From a bacterium BMS3Bbin09 (lineage in GTDB: Bacteria; Nitrospirota; Thermodesulfovibrionia; UBA6902), in NCBI GenBank assembly GCA_002897915.1, contig BDTS01000087.1, positions 1 to 41,488 of the forward strand: 41,488 nucleotides of DNA. The letters run 5' to 3'. How positions within the stretch are numbered: the first letter of the stretch is position 1; each line of letters opens with the position of its first letter. Of the stretch, positions 34,900 to 41,488 are shown piece by piece. The translations under genes were made by a program, and so were the position numbers. The notes under the pieces were generated by a model, which worked only from the letters and a program-made list of their open reading frames with translations, searched no databases and was not told the DNA's origin.

Positions 34900-36735
34900 C
34901 TATATCGACAATTTAACTCCGGTAAATACCGAAGCTCCCGGGGTACCGTAACCACCCGCAACCTCATAGTGTTGGTTGAACAGGTTGTCCACACGTCCGA
35001 AAATCTTAAGGTTATTATTTAGTTTATAACTGCCGCTCAAGTCCACGAGTATGTATGAAGGCAGATTTCCAACGCTCACGGACTCATATACCTTGCTGAC
35101 ATATGTATAGCTTGCCATTACAGAGGCCGGGCCGTCGGAATAATCCAGTGTAACGTTCAGCTTGTCGAGCGGCCTCCTCTGGAGCCGGTGCCCGGTGGCC
35201 TTATCCTCGGAATCAGTATACGAATAAAACGAACTCGCGGTCAGGCTTTCGCTTATCTTAACAACAGCCCCTGCCTCGATCCCCCTGACGGTCGATTCCG
35301 CTATATTCTGCGGTACATACTGCCACGAGCCGGGCGGGGTCTCTATCCATTCTATCAGGTCTTTATAATCCTGATTAAAATAAGTAAGGGAGACCGTGGC
35401 CCTCTCCTTTACAATCTCCTTCTCAACCCCAACCTCCCAGGCATTGCTCTTCTCGGGCTTCAGGTCCGGATTGCCGCTGCTCCATGCGTCCTGGTAATAG
35501 AGCTCATTCAATGTCGGTGTCCTGAAGCCGGTACCGTAGCTGCCTTTAAGTTTAAGCCCGACGGTTTTGATGTTATAAACTCCACCGACCCTGTAAGTTG
35601 TCTTATGTCCGGATGCCTCATGGTCATCATATCTGAGGCCCGCGTTCAATACAAGATCATCATTCAAAAGCTTCAGTTTATTATTAATATAGAACGCATT
35701 GTTGTTTACCGTCCTCTCAAATACCCCGATGTTCTCGCCTTCCTCTTCTTCGTATTCAGCTCCAAGTGTAAGAGTATAACTCTCTGTCAGATATAGGTTA
35801 TGCTGCCAGTCAACCGTATCCAGGGCCGTGATTATGTCCGCATTATTCCAAAGGGTGTCAGGGTCGGTGTATTTCAGATAATCCTTGACCCTCGATATAG
35901 TGAGCACCTGCTCCCACTCATCGATAAGGTAAAGCTTTGCCTTTCCGGACATAACATAATGCCTCCCAGTCTGGACATAGTTCAGGTCGTCAGCGCCGAA
36001 TGCATCAAGCTCCGAGCGGTCACCTGAATACCTGCCCGAGAGTTCCAGCTCAAACTTCTCCGTCGGCCTGATCCCGATCCTAGCTGACACGAAATCGTTC
36101 TTATATCCGTCGGCCTCGGTGCCGGTCTTTGCGGCTGATATGCCGTCGGTCTCATAGTGACTGACTGTCACCCTGAAGTCCGCCTTGTCCGTACCGCCGG
36201 AAAAACTCACGGACGGGCTGAATGTTTTATTCGCCCCTTCTTCATAGTAGCCCTCTATCTTCAGAGGGCCTTTCCCTTTTTTGGTAATGATGTTAATGAC
36301 CCCAGCCATGGCATCTGATCCATAGATCGTGCTCTGCGCTCCCTTTACGATCTCGATCCTCTCAATATTGTCGGACATAATATTGGCAAAGTCGAAATCG
36401 CCGGTGGTCGTGCTCTTTACCTTTACCCCATCTATCATCACCAGTGTCTGTGCTGCGCTTCCACCCCTTAAAATAACGGTTGAGAGCTTGCCCGAACCAC
36501 CGTTCTGCACAACATTGATCTCGGGAACGTCCTTCAATACATCAATTATAAACTCTTTCCCCTCTGCCTCGATCTTTTCCTGCGGGATCACGAGCACACT
36601 GCTGGTCGTCTCCTCAACCGCTTCTTCAATCTTTGTTGCACTTACGATAACTTCTTTTACCTTAATGGGCTCATCTCCGGCAAATACCGTCGATGCACCG
36701 AAAACCAGAATTAATAATATCCATAATCTATACAT
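34900..36735 (-). CDS. btuB: TonB-dependent outer-membrane cobalamin receptor
   Basis: Signal peptide, plug PQEKIEAEGKEFIIDVLKDVPEINVVQNGGSGKLSTVILRGGSAAQTLVMIDGVKV, GAQSTIYGSDAMAGVINIITKKG, C-terminal barrel LKIFGRVDNLFNQHYEVAGGYGTPGASVFTGVKLSI. Confidence 0.94.
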   Translation of the reverse strand: MYRLWILLILVFGASTVFAGDEPIKVKEVIVSATKIEEAVEETTSSVLVIPQEKIEAEGKEFIIDVLKDVPEINVVQNGGSGKLSTVILRGGSAAQTLVMIDGVKVKSTTTGDFDFANIMSDNIERIEIVKGAQSTIYGSDAMAGVINIITKKGKGPLKIEGYYEEGANKTFSPSVSFSGGTDKADFRVTVSHYETDGISAAKTGTEADGYKNDFVSARIGIRPTEKFELELSGRYSGDRSELDAFGADDLNYVQTGRHYVMSGKAKLYLIDEWEQVLTISRVKDYLKYTDPDTLWNNADIITALDTVDWQHNLYLTESYTLTLGAEYEEEEGENIGVFERTVNNNAFYINNKLKLLNDDLVLNAGLRYDDHEASGHKTTYRVGGVYNIKTVGLKLKGSYGTGFRTPTLNELYYQDAWSSGNPDLKPEKSNAWEVGVEKEIVKERATVSLTYFNQDYKDLIEWIETPPGSWQYVPQNIAESTVRGIEAGAVVKISESLTASSFYSYTDSEDKATGHRLQRRPLDKLNVTLDYSDGPASVMASYTYVSKVYESVSVGNLPSYILVDLSGSYKLNNNLKIFGRVDNLFNQHYEVAGGYGTPGASVFTGVKLSI

Positions 36736-36780
36736 AAATTTATATTTCCTTTTCTATTTAATTAATTGTTTTTCAAATGT

Positions 36781-36808
36781 GTAGGGGCGTATCGCGATAC
36801 GCCCTTAC
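36781..36808. repeat. Family A palindrome in the btuB 5' UTR
   Basis: gtaggggcgtatcgcgatacgcccttac. Confidence 0.93.
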
Positions 36809-36846
36809 AGATGTTCTTTTGTTTCGAATTCGTTCCCGTCTCTGTC

Positions 36847-36867
36847 TCAACTCGTATCGTATCTCAT
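36847..36867 (-). CDS. Possible 6-codon leader peptide (MRYDTS) after the cobalamin riboswitch
   Basis: Minus strand AGAAGGAGGTTTTA-ATG AGA TAC GAT ACG AGT TGA; strong SD. Confidence 0.35.
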   Translation of the reverse strand: MRYDTS

Positions 36868-36889
36868 TAAAACCTCCTTCTCTCTCGAA

Positions 36890-37085
36890 AGGTTGCGATT
36901 TTCCGGGTATTCAGGGTCTCCTGACTCAGGGCCTCCTACTCGCCCGCCTTCCCGGCCTTTATGACCAGTGGCTTTTGTAGGGGCATATTGCCATATACCC
37001 TACAATGGGCTTTCGCTCCCATCACAGTTGCGGGACAGTTCCCGTTTTTCACGGGATTCCCCTTAAACATCCGGGTGCTGCATTT
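36890..37085 (-). promoter_or_regulatory. Cobalamin riboswitch (AdoCbl class-like) upstream of btuB
   Basis: Minus strand carries, in order, GGGGAATCCCGTGAAAAACGGGAACTGTCCCGCAACTGTGATGGGAGCGAAAGCCCA ... AGCCACTGG ... GGCCGGGAAGGCGGGCGAGTAGG ... GAGTCAGGAGACC: the B12-box core and flanking conserved elements. Confidence 0.95.
36977..37003. repeat. Family A-type palindrome inside the cobalamin riboswitch
   Basis: gtaggggcatattgccatataccctac, between ...GCGAAAGCCCAT and AGCCACTGG on the minus strand. Confidence 0.88.
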
Positions 37086-37096
37086 ATATGTTCTTG

Positions 37097-37864
37097 TTAG
37101 TACCTTATATATACGCCTCCTGCATCATCTCTTTTCAACTCAATATCAACATCAAACGCCTCGTTAAGCCGTTCTCTGGTCAGAACTGTTTCAGGCGGGC
37201 CGCTGCCGAGGATCCTGCCTTCCTTGATCATTATTATCCTGTCAAACTGAAAGGCAATATTTATATCATGCAGGGCCATAATAAGGGTCATGTCTCTCTT
37301 TTCCCTCAAGTCCTTCAACAGCCGTAGCAGCTCTATCTGGTATTTTATGTCCAGGTTCGCCAGCGGCTCGTCAAGAAGAACAAGCCCCGCCCCCTGGAGA
37401 AGCGTCATCGCTATATACACCCTCCTGCGCTCACCCCCGCTAAGGTTCGTTATGAGCGAGTCAGCGTAACTGGAAAGCCCGACCATCTCTATCGCGTCAT
37501 CAACCGTTAATTCGGGCAGGGTGTCATAAGGGTACATACCCATGCCAACGAATTCCCTTACTGTAAAAGGGATACTCATATCAAGTAACTGGGGAAGATA
37601 GCTCAGGAGCTTTGCCCTGTCCCTGTTGCTGTAATCATGAATTTCCTTTCCCCATAGATCGACCGTCCCCCTTGTGGGGCGAAGTATCCCGCTTGCCAGC
37701 TTGAGAAGGGTCGACTTGCCTGAACCGTTCGGACCGAGCAGGCCTATGAACTCCCTGTTATCAACAGCAAGAGATATGTCTTTGATAAAGGGCTTCTCCT
37801 TTTCATATGAAAAGTCTGCGCCTTTGATCTCGAGTATATGTTTCTCAGATGCTGAGTACATCAC
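37097..37864 (-). CDS. btuD: Cobalamin/Fe3+-siderophore ABC transporter ATP-binding protein
   Basis: GLLGPNGSGKSTLLKLASGILRPTRGTVDLWG, NLSGGERRRVYIAMTL, LVLLDEPLANLDIKYQIELL. Confidence 0.9.
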   Translation of the reverse strand: MMYSASEKHILEIKGADFSYEKEKPFIKDISLAVDNREFIGLLGPNGSGKSTLLKLASGILRPTRGTVDLWGKEIHDYSNRDRAKLLSYLPQLLDMSIPFTVREFVGMGMYPYDTLPELTVDDAIEMVGLSSYADSLITNLSGGERRRVYIAMTLLQGAGLVLLDEPLANLDIKYQIELLRLLKDLREKRDMTLIMALHDINIAFQFDRIIMIKEGRILGSGPPETVLTRERLNEAFDVDIELKRDDAGGVYIRY

Positions 37865-38807
37865 GTTTCCTTAGCAAATACAGAAAATATGGGGCGCCCA
37901 ATATGGCCGTAATTATCCCGGCCGGCAGCTCCATTGGTGATACGATCGACTTGCCTATCAGGTCGGCAATACAGAGCAGCATGCCTCCGCCAAGCGCTGA
38001 TGCCGGAATAAGCACCCTGCTGTCGGACCCCACCACAAAACGGCCTATGTGCGGGATCAGCAGGCCGATAAAACCTATCATGCCTCCGAGGGCAACGGAC
38101 GCGGCAGTCATAAGACTTACCGCTATAAAAAGAATGAACCGCTCTTTCCCCGGTGAAAACCCGAGGCTGTGCGCCAGATCATCACCCAGCATCAGGCTGT
38201 TCAGCGCCTTTGCCCGGGAAAAGGCAATGGCGAGCCCAACCGCTATAAATATGACCCCGTAAGGGATAATGGACCAGTCCGTTATCGAGAGGTCGCCGTA
38301 TATCCAGAGAATGGCGCGCTTTAGCCCCTCATTGCTCGATACACTCATAAGAAGCATCAGTAACGCTGAAAAAAGGAATCCGAGTCCGACACCCGCAAGG
38401 AGCAGCCGGTCCGGCCAGAAGCCTCCCCGCTTCCATCCCATAGCCCCAACAAAGATTCCCGTCACCATGGCGCCGGCAAAGGCTAATACGGGAATCGTAA
38501 ACACCCCGAAAATAGTGACCCCGAAAATAATGCCCGCAGCCGCGATCAGCGCGGCTCCGCTCGAGATCCCAAGAATATACGGATCAGCCAGGGGGTTCCT
38601 CAGCACGCCCTGAAGCACCGCTCCAGACGCACCGAGCGCCATTCCCATAAGGACCGAAACAACAACCCTCGGGAGCCTTATCGAAAGGAGTATCTGCCTA
38701 TCCATATCACTGAGCCCCATAGGGCTTATCCACTTCGGCCCGCAAAAGAGGGCAATGCTGAATACCGCCAACGCGCTCAATATTATTAAAAAGAATTTTA
38801 TTTTCAT
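37845..38807 (-). CDS. btuC: Cobalamin/siderophore ABC transporter permease (FecCD family)
   Basis: LSIRLPRVVVSVLMGMALGASGAVLQGVLRNPLADPYILGISSGAAL, GMIGFIGLLIPHIGRFVVGSDSRVLIPASALGGG. Confidence 0.93.
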   Translation of the reverse strand: MKIKFFLIILSALAVFSIALFCGPKWISPMGLSDMDRQILLSIRLPRVVVSVLMGMALGASGAVLQGVLRNPLADPYILGISSGAALIAAAGIIFGVTIFGVFTIPVLAFAGAMVTGIFVGAMGWKRGGFWPDRLLLAGVGLGFLFSALLMLLMSVSSNEGLKRAILWIYGDLSITDWSIIPYGVIFIAVGLAIAFSRAKALNSLMLGDDLAHSLGFSPGKERFILFIAVSLMTAASVALGGMIGFIGLLIPHIGRFVVGSDSRVLIPASALGGGMLLCIADLIGKSIVSPMELPAGIITAILGAPYFLYLLRKRDVLSI

Positions 38808-38813
38808 ATTCGT

Positions 38814-39674
38814 TTATTTCTTCAGGTACTGCGCAAGCTCTTCAAGTCCCGGGATGACCCTCGGCCCGAGCCTGTAGAGGTTCTCGCTCACAAAAAAGAC
38901 CTTCCCGTTCTTCACTGCGGGCAGATACGCGATCCTCTCCAAAAGCCCGCTCGACTTCTTCTGCATATCCATTCCCGTTGCCGCGCCTACAAAGATAATG
39001 TCCGGCGATCTGCGCACTATCTCCTCGATAGAGTATTTGGGATACTGGATCTTCGCGTCTTCCGCGATATTGGTCGCACCGAGCAGGGTTATTGCGTCAT
39101 GGATCGCTGTCCCCGGGCCCGCCACCATCAGGGGTTCCGGCCAAAGCATAAAGACCACTTTCAGGCCCTTGTCCTTCCTCGCGGCCTTATATTCACTAAG
39201 TGGTCCTTCTATGCTTGATGCAAGCCGGTCAAATCCCTCCTCTGAATCAAGGGCCTGTCCCATCTTCCTTATCCCCTCAGGCAGTTGATCTATCGTACGC
39301 GTCATAAAAACATAGGTCTTTATACCAAGGGAATGGAGCCTCGCCTCAAACTCCTTAGAGTTACCGTTGGTAGTCATAATGACTATGTCCGGTTTTAAGG
39401 AGAGTACCGCTTCGAGCGACGGGTTCGACATCCCGCCTATCTTTGTCCTGGCCTTAGCCTCTTCCGGGTAGTCGCAGTAGCTGGTCACACCTATAACCCT
39501 CTCTCCGAGGCCTGCTGCAAAAAGTATCTCGGTCATGCTCGGAGCAAGCGAGACGATCCGTCCAGGCGCTTCGGCGTGAGAAACAGTTGAGAGTTGCAGG
39601 TTAAGAGTTAAGAGTAAAAAGAACAGAACGATAAAACCCAGCCTGTTTTTTTTATTTAAAACTGTTTTCCTCAT
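38814..39674 (-). CDS. btuF: Cobalamin-binding periplasmic protein
   Basis: GRIVSLAPSMTEILFAAGLGERVIGVTSYCDYPEEAKARTKIGGMSNPSLEAVLSLKPDIVI; signal peptide. Confidence 0.93.
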   Translation of the reverse strand: MRKTVLNKKNRLGFIVLFFLLLTLNLQLSTVSHAEAPGRIVSLAPSMTEILFAAGLGERVIGVTSYCDYPEEAKARTKIGGMSNPSLEAVLSLKPDIVIMTTNGNSKEFEARLHSLGIKTYVFMTRTIDQLPEGIRKMGQALDSEEGFDRLASSIEGPLSEYKAARKDKGLKVVFMLWPEPLMVAGPGTAIHDAITLLGATNIAEDAKIQYPKYSIEEIVRRSPDIIFVGAATGMDMQKKSSGLLERIAYLPAVKNGKVFFVSENLYRLGPRVIPGLEELAQYLKK

Positions 39675-40969
39675 TAAGTTTCCTTCCCCAAGCTGATCAG
39701 TGAGAATAAAAGCGTGTCGACCTCATCAATAAGCGCCTTGAACATCCCTCCGTAACTTTTCGAATCAGAGAAGAGAACCAGCCTTATCGCCCTGATCTCA
39801 TCATCATCGCATCTCTCATAAGTGATATGTCCATCCTGCATGGCATGCCTCTCAAGGACAAGGAGCCGCTCCGCCTTTTCGATGAACGGAACCAGTAATT
39901 CTTTTATCTTCCCCAGTGCCGGTACATAAGACGCCGCGCCCGCTTCTCTGGATGCCATTAACTCTAATATTTCCTTCATCATTATATAGAGCGTGTTGTA
40001 TTCAAAACCCCTTACCCCTCGTCTCCATTGCAGGAGCATCGGGGTCCGCCAGAACCAGAGAAAGTTCCTTTCCCCGAGCGCGATCAGGTCCGAGCAGAGG
40101 TTTTGTAGGGGCAATTCATGAATTGCCCCTACGGGATCGTGAGAAAATGATTTCTTATTATAATTCTGTGCTTCGGCTTCCGCCCTCTCTCCCGCAAGAT
40201 ATTCCCATAAATTAACGAGCGCCTGCTCTCCGTTAAGGTCCCCGGGCGTATCAAAGTGAATAAGTGACAATATCACCTTTCCCTTTCCATACATGCCCTC
40301 AATTATCGACGGTTCTTTTACCAATCTTCCGGGATCAAGATTTATCCGGTATATATCTTCAAACTTCTTCCAGCCTCCGCAGTCCTCTGTATCTCCGACA
40401 TTCAGGTCCGAACTGAATGCATCGGGCAGGGCGCTGCCATATGTTGCGAGGACATTCACCCCGTTGTCCCCGACTATGAACTGCGACGGCCACCACGCAT
40501 GAAAAATTGGAACGGCCAAGCCTTTCCATATCGGATGTTCACTAATATTCAGTTCGATCCTGCCGCTGAAGCTCGGCACTCTTTCGCTCGTGGGTCTCCT
40601 CATGACATTGAGCAGCCCCATGCCGCCCTTTGCCCCGGTCGCAAGCCCGGCACCGCCGCAAAAGCCAAGATAACTGCCGCCACGAGAGACAAAATCCTGT
40701 ATTGCCCTGATCCCGGACTCACCAAGCTTCTTACCCTTATTCGACGCCCACCCTCCAGGCACAAAAAGCATCCTGTACCCGGCAAGTGCGCCGGACTGTG
40801 TCTCCTCGGCCGTGACAAGGTTGAACGGAAGCCCGAGTCCCTTCAGCGCCTTATGCGCCATAAGGCCCCAGAGGAACGATTCGTCCCAGAGGAAGGCGAC
40901 ACCCCCCCTTCGCCCCCCCTTATCAAGGGGGGGATAGGGGGGTAATTTAAATCTTATATTTTCTGTCAT
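39674..40969 (-). CDS. BPL_N (biotin-protein-ligase N-terminal, amidotransferase-like) domain protein with repeat-encoded insertions
   Basis: VAFLWDESFLWGLMAHKALKGLGLPFNLVTAEETQSGALAGYRMLFVPGGWASNKGKKLGESGIRAIQDFVSRGGSYLGFCGGAGLAT (GATase-like nucleophile region GFCGG). Confidence 0.75.
   Translation of the reverse strand: MTENIRFKLPPYPPLDKGGRRGGVAFLWDESFLWGLMAHKALKGLGLPFNLVTAEETQSGALAGYRMLFVPGGWASNKGKKLGESGIRAIQDFVSRGGSYLGFCGGAGLATGAKGGMGLLNVMRRPTSERVPSFSGRIELNISEHPIWKGLAVPIFHAWWPSQFIVGDNGVNVLATYGSALPDAFSSDLNVGDTEDCGGWKKFEDIYRINLDPGRLVKEPSIIEGMYGKGKVILSLIHFDTPGDLNGEQALVNLWEYLAGERAEAEAQNYNKKSFSHDPVGAIHELPLQNLCSDLIALGERNFLWFWRTPMLLQWRRGVRGFEYNTLYIMMKEILELMASREAGAASYVPALGKIKELLVPFIEKAERLLVLERHAMQDGHITYERCDDDEIRAIRLVLFSDSKSYGGMFKALIDEVDTLLFSLISLGKET
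40105..40132. repeat. Family A palindrome inside the BPL_N gene
   Basis: gtaggggcaattcatgaattgcccctac; encodes VGAIHELPL in the minus-strand reading frame. Confidence 0.95.
40905..40943. repeat. CCCCCCTTATCAAGGGGGG-type repeat at the 5' end of the BPL_N gene
   Basis: ccccccttcgccccccttatcaaggggggatagggggg; encodes PPYPPLDKGGRRGG. Confidence 0.85.
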
Positions 40970-41488
40970 AGCCCCTCGGGGTCACCATCCGGCCGTTCCA
41001 CTGAAATGTCTGCGAGTTACCGATTATTACTGTGCTCAGCATATCAATCTCACAATCGAGCATATGCGCAAGGTCCGTTACCATCACTTTTTCATTCTCT
41101 CTTGTCGCTGCCTTCACTATTCCGACAGGTGTATCTCCGGATCTGTGCCTTAAGATAATTTCTTGCGCCTTGTTTATGTTCTCGGGCCTGCCCTTGCTTT
41201 TAGGGTTATAGATCACGATCACAAAATCCGCTGAGGCCGCTGCCTCAAGCCTCTTTGTGATAAGGTCCCACGGGGTCAGCAGGTCGCTCAGGCTTATTGA
41301 CGCGAAATCATGCATGAGCGGCGCGCCGAGCCGTGCGGCGCATGAACTGAGCGCCGGGATGCCAGGGACGATCTCTACCTCGATAGAGTTAACGGGCGTA
41401 CTGCCGTTCGCCCCTACATGTTGACTGCTTAATATTTCAAAAACAAGTCCTGCCATCGCGTATATCCCGGGATCACCGCTGCATATAA
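40947..41488 (-). CDS. cobJ: Precorrin-3B C17-methyltransferase (CobJ/CbiH), 5' part outside window
   Basis: Open frame to the window edge: ICSGDPGIYAMAGLVFEIL...IEVEIVPGIPALSSCAARLGAPLMHDFASISLSDLLTPWDLITKRLEAAASADFVIVIYNPKSKGR. Confidence 0.94.
   Translation of the reverse strand, partial: ICSGDPGIYAMAGLVFEILSSQHVGANGSTPVNSIEVEIVPGIPALSSCAARLGAPLMHDFASISLSDLLTPWDLITKRLEAAASADFVIVIYNPKSKGRPENINKAQEIILRHRSGDTPVGIVKAATRENEKVMVTDLAHMLDCEIDMLSTVIIGNSQTFQWNGRMVTPRGYDRKYKI
41391..41417. repeat. Family A-type palindrome inside cobJ
   Basis: aacgggcgtactgccgttcgcccctac (minus: GTAGGGGCGAACGGCAGTACGCCCGTT), encoding VGANGSTPV. Confidence 0.8.

Overview
41.5 kb bacterial chromosomal window, possibly Nitrospirota or Desulfobacterota-like (low-confidence guess). 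Left to right: 5' end of tuf (EF-Tu) and a four-tRNA cluster (Thr-GGT, Gly-TCC, Tyr-GTA, Thr-TGT); a dpp/opp-type peptide ABC transporter operon; bioA; a DegP/HtrA protease; PIN-TRAM, ispD, ispF; a TlpA/ResA thioredoxin and a QueG-like Fe-S protein; a GGDEF protein with a Cys-rich N-terminal domain; a large bacterial-PH (YdbT-like) membrane protein. An accessory patch (about 18.0-21.8 kb) follows, with a HigBA/RelE-type TA pair, a Fic protein, a small convergent ORF carrying a Fic-inhibitory-like SxxxEG motif, and an OLD-type ATPase/TOPRIM protein. Next come a zinc-ribbon/HEAGH membrane protein, two methyltransferases, an HD protein and a radical SAM/SPASM enzyme. The rest (27-41.5 kb) is a minus-strand cobalamin salvage/uptake/biosynthesis cluster (cobD, cbiB, cobQ, cobC, cobS, cobT, cobU, tonB, btuB, cobalamin riboswitch, btuD, btuC, btuF, a BPL_N-type protein, cobJ). 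The most notable item is a 46-aa TTG-start peptide gene absent from the ORF track (26986-27126, minus). It has a strong Shine-Dalgarno and a hairpin on each side, and lies just upstream of the radical SAM/SPASM enzyme and just downstream of the cobalamin genes, so it looks like a RiPP precursor plus maturase. A second theme is colonisation by several short palindromic repeat families. Copies sit in intergenic gaps, inside the cobalamin riboswitch, and apparently in frame inside coding genes (bioA, cobC, cobQ, the BPL_N gene, cobJ). All calls come from reading the sequence; no database search was run.
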